Of a stretch of 64,000 nucleotides of DNA, positions 17,181 to 28,130 are shown in pieces. The DNA is from Alistipes sp. (GTDB lineage: Bacteria; Bacteroidota; Bacteroidia; Bacteroidales; Rikenellaceae). A program made the translations under genes and the position numbers. Below the pieces are notes generated by a model that saw only the letters and a program-made list of their open reading frames with translations, had not been told where the DNA came from and did not search any database. Where the stretch lies: positions 1 to 64,000 of the forward strand of contig JAGBCX010000005.1 of the NCBI GenBank assembly GCA_017937805.1, written 5' to 3'. Each line of letters begins with the position of its first letter. Position 1 is the stretch's first letter.

Positions 17181-17579
17181 CTACTCCTCAGGAATTTCAA
17201 ATTTCTCGATACCTGCGGCTACAAGCATATTGAACCACGATACCGCCTTCTTGATATCCGAGTCATGAACTCGCTCGCGGTCATAGTCCGGAATTACAAC
17301 ACCGAAAAACTCCTTCAAACGAGCATTTCCCTCTTTTGTCGATGGTCCCTGCTTACCCTCAGTATAGGCATACATCTTTGTAAAAACCTCAGCAAGAGGA
17401 ATATCCTCACCTTCGGTAAACATCGAAATCTCGGTAAGGGCGCTGATGCGCGAAGACGCCGAAGCATTCATTCGCTTGCCATCAATAAGCGACTCTACGA
17501 TAAATCCATTACGCGACTGCGCTACATAACGAAACAGACCGGGCTGTCCCGAAATTGCCAAAATATCCTTAAACTCCAT
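17181..17579 (-). CDS. DUF5606 domain protein
   Basis: The product is 132 residues, beginning MEFKDILAISGQPGLFRYVAQSRNGFIVESL and ending with a helix FNMLVAAGIEKFEIPEE. This matches my memory of DUF5606, a small cytosolic protein conserved across Bacteroidota. The N-terminal half looks like an SH3-like beta-barrel (inference), the second half helical. No function is established. I chose the ATG at 17579 over an in-frame TTG two codons upstream. It is 25 bases downstream of the mechanosensitive channel gene and probably shares its transcript. Confidence 0.85.
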   Translation of the reverse strand: MEFKDILAISGQPGLFRYVAQSRNGFIVESLIDGKRMNASASSRISALTEISMFTEGEDIPLAEVFTKMYAYTEGKQGPSTKEGNARLKEFFGVVIPDYDRERVHDSDIKKAVSWFNMLVAAGIEKFEIPEE

Positions 17580-17604
17580 AGTCAATATTATTTTTTAGTT
17601 ATCT

Positions 17605-18528
17605 CTATTTTTTAATGTTTACATCCAACTGTGGGAACGGGAAATTGACACCCTTTGAAGGCAACTCCTTGTACATCTTCTCGTTCATGTCGAAATAGAC
17701 TCCCCAATAATCGGCATTTGCCACCCAAGCACGAATCACCAAGTCGACCGAACTGCTATTCAATGTCTTCACCAATACCACAGGGGCGCTATCCTTCAAT
17801 ATGCGACTATCGGCCTTCAACATGGCCAAAATCTCGCGACGAGCAACATCTACATCATCTCCATATGATATGGAGAGAACCCAATCAACTCGACGAGTCT
17901 CCGACTGCGAATAGTTGTCGATAATGGAGGTTGCAATCGCATTATTCGGAACATAGATAGTCTGATTATCAGGCGTTTTAAGGCAAGTAGAGAATAAGTC
18001 TATCGATTCCACCGTACCCGACTGTCCCTGAGATTCGATGTAATCGCCCACCTTATAAGGACGAAGAAGCAGCAAAATCACACCACCTGCAAAGTTTTGC
18101 AAGGTGCCACTCAATGCCATACCCACAGCCAAACCTGCCGAGGCAAAAAGAGCAAGGAACGACGAGGTATTTACGCCCAAGGTTTGCACAATTGCCAGCA
18201 CCAGCATCACCATCAGCAAAGCCTTCACAAGACTACGCAGGAAGTTACGCAACGAAGCCTCAACTTTATGGCGTGTAAAGGCTTTATCCATAAGACGGAC
18301 AATCCACTTAATCAGTTGCTTGCCCACGAGATAGATAACAAAAGCAATAACTATTTTCAGAATTATCCAGCCTGCCTCTTGTGCCAAATCGGTCAGCAGT
18401 TGGCGATAGTCTACCGAAGAGAGGTGTTCAAACTTCTCGACAGTCTCGGCAAGTTTCGCCTTCTGCACACTATCGGGAACAATTATGTCGTGTAATTTTT
18501 CTACGTCGCTCTGCAAAAAGTGTATCAT
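17605..18528 (-). CDS. MscS-family small-conductance mechanosensitive channel
   Basis: The 307-residue channel has transmembrane segments at about 55-75, 95-115 and the glycine/alanine-rich pore helix at about 125-155 (FASAGLAVGMALSGTLQNFAGG). The cytosolic beta-domain starts at GDYIESQGQSGTVESIDLFSTCLKTPDN, and the C-terminal alpha/beta vestibule ends FPFPQLDVNIKK, both MscS hallmarks. It opens under membrane tension to release solutes during hypo-osmotic shock. An N-terminal helical extension of about 50 residues precedes TM1. It is divergent from the DUF5689 pair, with paired promoters in the gap. Confidence 0.95.
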   Translation of the reverse strand: MIHFLQSDVEKLHDIIVPDSVQKAKLAETVEKFEHLSSVDYRQLLTDLAQEAGWIILKIVIAFVIYLVGKQLIKWIVRLMDKAFTRHKVEASLRNFLRSLVKALLMVMLVLAIVQTLGVNTSSFLALFASAGLAVGMALSGTLQNFAGGVILLLLRPYKVGDYIESQGQSGTVESIDLFSTCLKTPDNQTIYVPNNAIATSIIDNYSQSETRRVDWVLSISYGDDVDVARREILAMLKADSRILKDSAPVVLVKTLNSSSVDLVIRAWVANADYWGVYFDMNEKMYKELPSKGVNFPFPQLDVNIKK

Positions 18529-18556
18529 CGGTTACTTAAATTTAATCTTTCGAGAG

Positions 18557-18594
18557 CAAAAGTAGCAAAAATTTCGTTATATTTAGTAATTTTG
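18557..18594. promoter_or_regulatory. Divergent promoter pair, mscS and DUF5689 genes
   Basis: A minus-strand -7 element TACTTTTG (18557-18564) serves mscS. A plus-strand TAATTTTG (18587-18594) serves the lipoprotein gene at 18621. Neither has a clear -33 TTTG at 19-20 bases. Confidence 0.5.
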
Positions 18595-18620
18595 TTACGA
18601 ATTGACCTATTTTTAAATAA

Positions 18621-19409
18621 ATGAAGCTATTATTTCTGGTTATAACTCTATTCTCTTTTGTTGCAAGTGGTTGCTATGACGACAATAGCACTCCTGCATC
18701 AACAGAGTTCAATAATAGCCACACATGCAGCATTGCGCAATTGCAAAAATTCTGCGAAAATGGTTGTTACAACATCACCTCAGATATAATCTGCATTGGT
18801 CGGGTTACCAGCTCGGACCGAGAAGGCAACTTCTATCGTTCAATCGTAGTCGAAGACGACAGCGGAGGCTTGGAGATAAAACTCGGCCTCTACAATATCG
18901 CTACGCACTACCCGATAGGACTAATGGTTGCTCTCCACCTCAATGGCACAGCCATAATGAAGCAAAATGGAGTTGTAGCAGTGGGACTACCGCCACAAAG
19001 TTTCGATTCAGCACCTCGCGAAATGGAGGCGCAAGAGGTTATCGACAGACATATTATTCGCAGTAATTCAATCGAGCCAATAACGCCCTATACCTGCGAC
19101 ATAAAATCTCTAAATCACTCGCTTTGTGGCCGATTTATACGCATTGAGAGTCTTCGCCATGCGCCACTTCCCGACAGAGAGATATGTAGTTCGCTGACAG
19201 AATACCACCGTTTCACCGACAACGAAGAGAACAGCATATTTACCTATATCTCTCCAAAATCCGATTTCGCAACTCGCGAGATACCAACTTCCGAAATATC
19301 CGTTCAAGGTATTTTATACTACGAAACGGTAGGAATGGGCATAGGTGAGCAATTTGTCATAAAGCCACGATTCAGCAATGATATCACGACTGTTAGCAGT
19401 AATATTTAG
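18621..19409 (+). CDS. DUF5689-type lipoprotein, first of a pair
   Basis: The 262-residue lipoprotein has its lipobox ending at Cys18 (SFVASGC). The DUF5689 pattern follows: a signature helix SIAQLQKFCENG, then an OB-fold-like barrel with ICIGRVTSSDREGNFYRSIVVEDDSGGLEIKL and later ISVQGILYYE. DUF5689 domains are commonly found in Bacteroidota surface lipoproteins. Their ligand is not known to me. The gene has its own -7 promoter element. It overlaps the start of the next gene by 32 bases, and the two proteins share the domain, so they are a tandem paralogous pair that probably acts together. Confidence 0.8.
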   Translation: MKLLFLVITLFSFVASGCYDDNSTPASTEFNNSHTCSIAQLQKFCENGCYNITSDIICIGRVTSSDREGNFYRSIVVEDDSGGLEIKLGLYNIATHYPIGLMVALHLNGTAIMKQNGVVAVGLPPQSFDSAPREMEAQEVIDRHIIRSNSIEPITPYTCDIKSLNHSLCGRFIRIESLRHAPLPDREICSSLTEYHRFTDNEENSIFTYISPKSDFATREIPTSEISVQGILYYETVGMGIGEQFVIKPRFSNDITTVSSNI

Positions 19410-20136
19410 TCTTTTATCCATCGCAGCCTGCTCAGATAGTCAAAATGGTGACGATGGTATGAACTCCTCCTCGCAAGAGGTAAGCATCGCCTATCTGAAA
19501 TCATTGTGTCGGGGCGACCATTATCGTATTGTCAACGACTATTGTGTCCGAGGTGTCGTGGTTGCTACGGATTGGTTGGGCGAACTAAACAAAAGCGCAG
19601 TTATTGTCGACAAGACAGGTGGTTTAGAGTTTGCCATAGAGTCCCGAAATATCAGCGAACACCTGCCGATATACTCCGAAGTTGAAATACTCTGCAATGG
19701 TCTAATGCTTGCCCGTATCGGGAGTAAAATCAAACTCGGAGCAACTCCAACCGGCGATTTTCCGCTTGGCAATATTGATAGCGAAATGTTCAACCGTTAT
19801 ATTCGTGTCGTGGGTACATGCGAGGAGTTTGTGCCTACGGCAAAGTCTTTCTCGGAGATTGGCGTAGAGGATATCAGTTCTCTTATCCGATTTGATAATA
19901 TCCGAATCTGCGAGCAGGAGCAAGGTTTGGCATGGTGCAATATCGAAAACGATAAGCCCATAACCACCGACCGCACATTTTACGACAACAAGGGCAACAC
20001 ATTTATCATAAACACTCTTGCCACCTGCGATTATGCCACCGAGGAGATTCCCTCAAAAGAGATATCGGTCATCGGAATCATTGATTATTCCGACAACCGA
20101 TATTTTCTACGAATTGTAAATAAGTGGTTTATTTAA
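19378..20136 (+). CDS. DUF5689-type lipoprotein, second of a pair
   Basis: The 252-residue lipoprotein has a lipobox at Cys18 (LLSIAAC). It repeats the plan of its neighbour: VSIAYLKSLCRGDHYRI, VRGVVVATDWLGELNKSAVIVDKTGGLEFAI, and ISVIGIIDYSDNRYFLRIV near the C-terminus. The start overlaps the last 32 bases of the upstream gene in another frame, so the signal peptide and the neighbour's C-terminus share DNA. This is consistent with coupled translation. The stop codon lies 8 bases inside the 3' end of the convergent pepD gene. Confidence 0.8.
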   Translation: MISRLLAVIFSLLSIAACSDSQNGDDGMNSSSQEVSIAYLKSLCRGDHYRIVNDYCVRGVVVATDWLGELNKSAVIVDKTGGLEFAIESRNISEHLPIYSEVEILCNGLMLARIGSKIKLGATPTGDFPLGNIDSEMFNRYIRVVGTCEEFVPTAKSFSEIGVEDISSLIRFDNIRICEQEQGLAWCNIENDKPITTDRTFYDNKGNTFIINTLATCDYATEEIPSKEISVIGIIDYSDNRYFLRIVNKWFI

Positions 20137-21580
20137 TTGTTCCAACCACCTCGACAAGCAGTTTCCAGAACTTATCGACCGTAGCAATTTCGAGCCTCTC
20201 ATCAGGTGAATGTACGCCACGCAAGGTCGGACCAAACGACACCATCTCCAAGTGCGGATACTTTTCAAGGAATAGGCCGCACTCCAAGCCGGCATGAATA
20301 GCACGAACTTTTGGTTCCGTACCGAAGAGTTTTCTATACGCCTCCTTCGTACATTCAAGAAGCGTAGAAGATGGATTTGGAGCCCAACCCGGATAGCCAT
20401 CTGAATGAACGACCTCGCAACCCACAGCCAAGAATACACTCTCAACATGCAATTTTGCATACTCCTTAGCACTCTCAACAGACGAGCGCTGCGATGTAGT
20501 GATAACTATCTCGTCATCGCGGAATTTCACCGAAGCAAGATTTGTAGAGGTCTCAACCAAACCCGGCATTGCTGCCGACATCGCCAATACGCCCGAAGGT
20601 ACACTCATCAATGCCAACAACAAGTTTCGCTGTGTAGCCTCCGCCAATACGGTAGCAGGAGTGGTAGTCTTAATGCACTCAACCTTTGCCCCCTTCTCTA
20701 CAATGGCAAACTCTGCACACAAAGCCTTACCAAATGCCTCCACATCGTTTTCGAAAGCGGTTGCATTGTCGCTTGGTACACCCAAGACAATATACGCTTC
20801 ACGCGGAATGGCATTTCGCAAATTTCCACCATCAAAGTGGGACAATCTCGCTCCGAACAATCTCGTTGCGCGCTCTGCGATACGCGCAGCCCACTTGTTC
20901 GAGTTGGCGTGGCCTTTATCGATATCGTCACCCGAGTGACCACCCAAAAGACCGCTTACAGTCACCTTGTAGTATTCAAAGTCGGCAGGTGCCTTCTCCG
21001 TAACAAGAGGCATATACGCCAACGTATCAACTCCTCCCGCACAACCAATAAACACCTCGCCCTCGTCCTCCGAATCGAGATTGATAAGGTATTTACCCTG
21101 CACCATGCCTTCTCCCAAATTGAAAGCTCCGGTCAATCCGGTCTCCTCATCTACGGTAAACAACGCCTCTATCGCAGGGTGTGCTAACGTTTCATCTACG
21201 AGCAGAGCCAATGCAGCCGCCATACCGATACCGTCATCGGCTCCGAGGGTTGTACCATCGGCCTTAACCCAATCGCCATCAATAAATGTCTGGATTGCAT
21301 CGTTATTGAAGTCGAAAACCTTATCCGAGTTCTTCTCGCAAACCATATCGGTATGCGCCTGCAACACAACCGTAGGGCGATTTTCGTAACCGGCAGTCGC
21401 CGACTTGCGAATCACCACGTTGCCAATAGCATCGCACTGATATTCAAGGTGGTGCTTCTTGGCAAAATCCACAAGATACTGTCCTATCTTCTCCTCGTGT
21501 TTTGATGGTCGTGGAACTTTTGTAATCTCATCAAAAATCTCCCAAACCAATTTTGGTTGTAAATTCTTAATTTCTGACAT
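20129..21580 (-). CDS. pepD: Aminoacyl-histidine dipeptidase (PepD, M20 metallopeptidase)
   Basis: The 483-residue cytosolic dinuclear zinc peptidase is full length for PepD. Expected metal-site motifs are AHTDMV (first His), GADDGIG (bridging Asp), DEETGLTG (catalytic and ligand Glu pair), ISLDSE-like INLDSEDEGE, and LRGVHSPDE near the C-terminus. The lid and dimerisation domain lies at about 210-390. It cleaves Xaa-His dipeptides such as carnosine and other dipeptides for amino-acid recovery. It is followed 84 bases upstream-to-downstream by a spacer containing a short 7-nt array, with ispF behind it. Its 3' end overlaps the convergent DUF5689 gene by 8 bases. Confidence 0.93.
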   Translation of the reverse strand: MSEIKNLQPKLVWEIFDEITKVPRPSKHEEKIGQYLVDFAKKHHLEYQCDAIGNVVIRKSATAGYENRPTVVLQAHTDMVCEKNSDKVFDFNNDAIQTFIDGDWVKADGTTLGADDGIGMAAALALLVDETLAHPAIEALFTVDEETGLTGAFNLGEGMVQGKYLINLDSEDEGEVFIGCAGGVDTLAYMPLVTEKAPADFEYYKVTVSGLLGGHSGDDIDKGHANSNKWAARIAERATRLFGARLSHFDGGNLRNAIPREAYIVLGVPSDNATAFENDVEAFGKALCAEFAIVEKGAKVECIKTTTPATVLAEATQRNLLLALMSVPSGVLAMSAAMPGLVETSTNLASVKFRDDEIVITTSQRSSVESAKEYAKLHVESVFLAVGCEVVHSDGYPGWAPNPSSTLLECTKEAYRKLFGTEPKVRAIHAGLECGLFLEKYPHLEMVSFGPTLRGVHSPDERLEIATVDKFWKLLVEVVGTIK

Positions 21581-21664
21581 ATTTTTTAGTTTTTAGCCAT
21601 TGGCTGTTTAAAAAAAATTAGGGGCGTTAGAGAATTTAGGAAAATAATTCTCAATTCTTAATTC

Positions 21665-22144
21665 TCAATTTTGAAAGACTATTGCTACTGCTGTTGCCGA
21701 AACGCCCTTCTCCTCACCCTCGAAGCCCAAATGTTCGGTCGTAGTCGCCTTAACGGACACCTGCTCCACTGCAACACCTGCCGCTTCGGCAATACGCTCA
21801 CGCATAAGGTCGATGTATGGTCGTAACTTAGGGCGTTGCATCGCGATTGTAGAGTCTATATTTCCGACTCTATACCCCCTCTCTTCGATGAGTGCTACAA
21901 CTCTGCGCAACAAGAGGAGTGAGTCTATACCCTTAAACTCTGCCGAGCTATCAGGAAAATGTTTACCTATATCTCCCAAGGCCAACGCTCCGAGCAGAGC
22001 ATCGCAAATTGCATGCACCAGCACATCGCCATCGGAGTGGGCGATACAACCCTTTTCGTGAGGTATCTCTACCCCACCAAGCACCAATCGCAGCCCTTCG
22101 CCAAGAGCATGTACATCATAACCGTGACCAACTCTAAAATCCAT
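21665..22144 (-). CDS. ispF: 2-C-methyl-D-erythritol 2,4-cyclodiphosphate synthase
   Basis: The 159-residue enzyme starts MDFRVGHGYDVHALGEG with zinc ligands Asp10 and His12. The conserved core AHSDGDVLVHAICDALLGALALGDIGKHFPD supplies the third zinc ligand and the substrate pocket. DSTIAMQRPKLRPY and KATTTEHLGFEGEEKG are further family blocks. IspF forms the cyclic diphosphate of the MEP isoprenoid pathway as a cytosolic trimer. I chose the ATG at 22144 because the family begins here. The longer frame to 22201 would overlap the upstream gene. It follows the 432-residue GH2-like gene by 19 bases, so they are probably co-transcribed. Confidence 0.95.
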   Translation of the reverse strand: MDFRVGHGYDVHALGEGLRLVLGGVEIPHEKGCIAHSDGDVLVHAICDALLGALALGDIGKHFPDSSAEFKGIDSLLLLRRVVALIEERGYRVGNIDSTIAMQRPKLRPYIDLMRERIAEAAGVAVEQVSVKATTTEHLGFEGEEKGVSATAVAIVFQN

Positions 22145-22163
22145 AATCCAACTCCTTTTCGGT

Positions 22164-23453
22164 CTATTTATCCGTAGCCCACTCACCTTTTGCACCCTCA
22201 TATATAACGAGATGGTTCGGGAGAAGCGACTTCATCAACAGATATGTATCATAAATATTTATGCCAGACGTACTACCCTTTGCAATTGCATAACCGACAA
22301 TAGCACAATTTCCCTTTGTCGAATGCATTGCATGGGTATTTCGCCACAGATAGCTACTATTCCACAACGGCTCATTGCTTGGATTGCCACCACGCTTGAT
22401 ATCGTCACCCAAAAGCGTAGTATCAATCGGCGTACGCACCACAACATACATACCTCGCTCGGCACACTCCTCTATCACCTTGTCGGCATTGCGGTCAAGC
22501 GTTATGATTATGCCGTTATATCCATATTTCTTCGCTTCGTCAAGACTCTTTACCGCCTCCCACTCGACCAAATTTAGAGGAACAATCTCGTTGTTAATAT
22601 GCAACTTTCCATTGCGCAATAAAATCTGTCGCAGGCCAATCTTGCAACTTAAACACTCGGCAATACGATTGTCGATACGACTCTCCATATCAAGTCGCAA
22701 CATCGTAGGCGTTTTTGCGCTCCATAACGCTCTTGCAGGCACAACACACGCAAAGCGCAAGGTATCTTCGCGGCGCATATCGAGTGCAATCTCGCGATAG
22801 CCCTCTGCCACAACAGTCGTATCGTTCAAACGCAACGCGTAGTGCATGCGCATATCTTTGCGGTTCAGAGCATCGCACTTCACCGGCACTGCAAACTCGG
22901 CTACGCCCTCACCTTGCTCATTGAGCGTCACATTCACAGCAACATCTCGCATGCGGATTGTCGGTTGCGAAAATACCTCAATATGCTCTACCTGTAGCTC
23001 CTTCGGCTCGTACAATTTGTTCGCAAACAAAGTTTTATCTAAGACTATCGACACCTCGTTACGCCCCTCTTTCGATACTTTCGTGATATTAAACTCCGCA
23101 CCCATTACTCCCAATGGCGCAAAGCCTACCTCGCGGTTATTGACATAAACAGTATATGCCGCCGAAGCGTATCCGACACGCAACAGCACCTGACGATTCA
23201 ACCAAGCCACAGGCATGGCAAAATGGGTGGTAATAGTCGCCGTAGAGCCGGCTTCGCTACGTGTTGGCTCCTCCACTACCGCCACAAAACGAGATTGCGA
23301 GGAGTCACCTCTGTGTGCCACCGCCATATTATTATAAGGTATAAGACGTGGGCGTGCAGGCTCCACACCACGAGCCGACAAATCGAGATTCGTATGTGCC
23401 GACACAACAGTTGTAGCGAGCAATATGATAATCAAAAGTGTATATCTCTTCAT
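22164..23453 (-). CDS. GH2-like secreted protein lacking a catalytic barrel
   Basis: The 429-residue protein has a signal peptide (about 1-20). Its order mimics the front of a family-2 glycosidase: a jelly-roll sugar-binding domain (about 40-150, LRVGYASAAYTVYVNNREVGFAPLG), an immunoglobulin-like domain (about 160-285), then the barrel entry RNGKLHINNEIVPLNLVEWEAVKSL and EECAERGMYVVVRTPID. These correspond to [16 protein letters not shown] and [15 protein letters not shown] in the true beta-galactosidase at 24913-28074. It ends about 110 residues later, with neither of the catalytic glutamate motifs (GNEAGN and [10 protein letters not shown]) of that enzyme. It may be a binding protein or pseudoenzyme. 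An in-frame GTG lies three codons upstream. Confidence 0.65.
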   Translation of the reverse strand: MKRYTLLIIILLATTVVSAHTNLDLSARGVEPARPRLIPYNNMAVAHRGDSSQSRFVAVVEEPTRSEAGSTATITTHFAMPVAWLNRQVLLRVGYASAAYTVYVNNREVGFAPLGVMGAEFNITKVSKEGRNEVSIVLDKTLFANKLYEPKELQVEHIEVFSQPTIRMRDVAVNVTLNEQGEGVAEFAVPVKCDALNRKDMRMHYALRLNDTTVVAEGYREIALDMRREDTLRFACVVPARALWSAKTPTMLRLDMESRIDNRIAECLSCKIGLRQILLRNGKLHINNEIVPLNLVEWEAVKSLDEAKKYGYNGIIITLDRNADKVIEECAERGMYVVVRTPIDTTLLGDDIKRGGNPSNEPLWNSSYLWRNTHAMHSTKGNCAIVGYAIAKGSTSGINIYDTYLLMKSLLPNHLVIYEGAKGEWATDK

Positions 23454-23462
23454 AATTTTCAC

Positions 23463-23481
23463 TATCTTTGCGACAAAGATA
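23463..23481. promoter_or_regulatory. Palindromic face-to-face -7 elements
   Basis: TATCTTTG (plus, 23463-23470), CGA, CAAAGATA (minus, 23474-23481) is a perfect 19-bp palindrome that gives one -7 element to each divergent gene. The two start sites must overlap, so polymerase binding is probably mutually exclusive. No good -33 elements are visible. Confidence 0.6.
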
Positions 23482-23503
23482 ATATTTTTTGAACAAAAAC
23501 GCT

Positions 23504-23938
23504 ATGTCGGAGGGTGTAAAACTCATATTCCCCACCATTTCTGCCCGAATGAGAGAGGTTGATGGAGAGAAATATATATGGGACTCGTTGCGCAAAAAAT
23601 GGCTGTTGCTCACTCCCGAAGAGTGGGTACGGCAACACACTATTGCTTGGCTTATCGAGAGCAAAGGTATTCCGGCACTCCGCATCTCGCAGGAGTACCC
23701 CGTAAATATCAACGGACAGCACCAGCGAGCCGATATTGTCGTAATCGATGAATCTGCCAAACCCTACCTTTTGGTCGAATGCAAAGCACCCGAGGTGGCA
23801 ATTGACAACGAAGTTGTGATGCAGGCAATACGCTACAATGCTGTTGTGCAGGCACGATATATCCTACTTACCAACGGGCTGAGCCTCTACTGCTTCGAGT
23901 ATGCAGACGGCAAATACCGAGCAGTAAAGAAGTTTTAA
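23504..23938 (+). CDS. Orphan HsdR N-terminal-type nuclease-domain protein
   Basis: The 144-residue protein is a stand-alone domain related to the N-terminal nuclease domain of type I restriction subunit R (HSDR_N_2). It has the core RADIVVIDESAKPYLLVECKAPEV. The Asp in RADIVV and the E-x-K in VECKA form a PD-(D/E)XK active-site pattern. A preceding block WLIESKGIPALRISQEYPVNI fits the family. No helicase, methylase or specificity gene lies nearby, so it is not a restriction system. Similar orphan genes occur widely in Bacteroidota, perhaps in DNA repair or recombination. I chose the ATG at 23504. An in-frame TTG lies five codons upstream, close to the promoter. Confidence 0.8.
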   Translation: MSEGVKLIFPTISARMREVDGEKYIWDSLRKKWLLLTPEEWVRQHTIAWLIESKGIPALRISQEYPVNINGQHQRADIVVIDESAKPYLLVECKAPEVAIDNEVVMQAIRYNAVVQARYILLTNGLSLYCFEYADGKYRAVKKF

Positions 23939-23980
23939 GAGAGTTAGGAGTGAGGAGTGAGGAATTCTCAATTCTCAACT

Positions 23981-24019
23981 AAATAATAGAGGTTGGCTAA
24001 TTGCCAACCTCTATTATTT
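23981..24019. terminator. Bidirectional terminator between convergent genes
   Basis: A perfect 17-bp stem (23981-23997 with 24003-24019) has loop TAATT, with A- and T-rich ends suited to both strands. The stop codon of the minus-strand gene (23997-23999) straddles the 3' base of the left arm and the loop, so the stem also encodes that protein's last residues. Confidence 0.85.
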
Positions 24020-24563
24020 CAACTGTCCAACCGAATAGTTCGTTGGCGCAAGCGGATTGCATCTGTGCTATCTGCGAAGTTTGCACCGTATCGGCGACAA
24101 TGGCATTCACCAACTGCTCGGCATTGGCATAGGTATTATCCACCGCATTCGCGAAACATTGATAGAAGGCATTTTGTTGCGCACGATTCAAGCCATCGGG
24201 CAGGATATTTGCCGCTACAAGGTCGCGATAAGGGTAGAGGTGGCGCATATTCGAAGCATCGGCGGCCAACTGCTCAACAATGGTCGTTACGACATAGACC
24301 TGCACCGTATCATTCACGGCCGGCATCTCGATAAAGGTGGTATAGACAGGGTAATCCTCCTCCACCGAAGCCAACACTTGGTCGGTAAAGAGCATATACT
24401 CCGCCTCGCTCAAATCGTTCAGATATACCATCTTGCGATAGTCGCGCAGGAGATTGCGCATATCCTGACGCTCCTCACGATTCCACTTTGTCTGCTCACC
24501 ACATGCAAACAATCCTCCAAAAATTAGTGCCACAATGGCAAACGAAAGAATAAACTTTTTCAT
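23997..24563 (-). CDS. Hypothetical lipoprotein, helical
   Basis: The 188-residue protein has a lipobox at Cys21 (IFGGLFAC). The mature part is mostly helical and rich in Ala, Asp and Gln (NLLRDYRKMVYLNDLSEAEYMLFTDQVL; NRAQQNAFYQCFANAVDNTYANAEQLVNAIVAD). I recognise no domain. It is a single-gene unit whose terminator overlaps its own 3' end. It is probably anchored in the periplasm, at the inner or outer membrane. Confidence 0.75.
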   Translation of the reverse strand: MKKFILSFAIVALIFGGLFACGEQTKWNREERQDMRNLLRDYRKMVYLNDLSEAEYMLFTDQVLASVEEDYPVYTTFIEMPAVNDTVQVYVVTTIVEQLAADASNMRHLYPYRDLVAANILPDGLNRAQQNAFYQCFANAVDNTYANAEQLVNAIVADTVQTSQIAQMQSACANELFGWTVEIIEVGN

Positions 24564-24659
24564 CGCGTAAATCTTTTATATGTTAAACCACCCGAAGAAG
24601 GAGCAAAGTGCGTGCCAAGAGAGAGACGAGAGACGAAAGACGAGAGATTATGGGTTATA

Positions 24660-24713
24660 TGGGTGATAGGGATTATAGGGAGATTAGAGAGTTTAGAGAG
24701 TTTGGGGATTAAG
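24660..24713. repeat. Nonamer array
   Basis: Six consecutive 9-nt units: TGGGTGATA, GGGATTATA, GGGAGATTA, GAGAGTTTA, GAGAGTTTG, GGGATTAAG. The period is strict and the unit drifts. Confidence 0.8.
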
Positions 24714-24732
24714 AACTACTCTCTACTCACTA

Positions 24733-24772
24733 TTTCTTGTCAGAAGTCGTGAGATACGGTGCATCGCAAAAG
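24733..24772. repeat. 40-nt dispersed repeat, copy 1
   Basis: It is identical at 37 of 40 positions to 61061-61100. It begins TTTCTTGTCAGAAG and ends GGTGCATCGCAAAAG. Both copies are preceded by a heptamer array of CTACTCACTATC type. Confidence 0.85.
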
Positions 24773-24798
24773 TCCCCAAACACACCGCAAAATTGGAA

Positions 24799-24904
24799 TT
24801 TAAGCAGATGAGAGCAAGGCAAACAAGAAGCCGAGTCCGCAGCATACTTGAGCGTATGTGAGGAACTCGGCTATCGAAGTTTAACGCAGCTATCGCTGCT
24901 TAAA
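24799..24904. other. Structured palindromic element, copy B
   Basis: Outer arms TTTAAGCAG/CTGCTTAAA (24799-24807 with 24896-24904) pair perfectly. The middle stem GCCGAGT/ACTCGGC (24830-24836 with 24865-24871) leads to the internal loop CCGCAG (24837-24842) opposite TGAGGA (24859-24864). The apical stem CATAC/GTATG closes loop TTGAGC. It ends 9 bases before the 3' end of the beta-galactosidase gene, the same position relative to a minus-strand gene as copy A. Confidence 0.8.
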
Positions 24905-24912
24905 AACAATTT

Positions 24913-28122
<3,210 letters not shown>

Positions 28123-28130
28123 CTAAAATT

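Larger units (their letters stand above)
24564..24912. other. Gene-free repeat-rich spacer
   Basis: This 349-nt stretch between the lipoprotein and beta-galactosidase genes holds no credible coding frame. In order it contains a nonamer array (24660-24713), a 40-nt dispersed repeat (24733-24772) also found at 61061-61100, and structured element copy B (24799-24904). Confidence 0.85.

Noticed and set aside
23504..23938. Restriction-modification locus
   Set aside because: There is only the nuclease-like domain. No methylase, specificity or helicase gene lies nearby.
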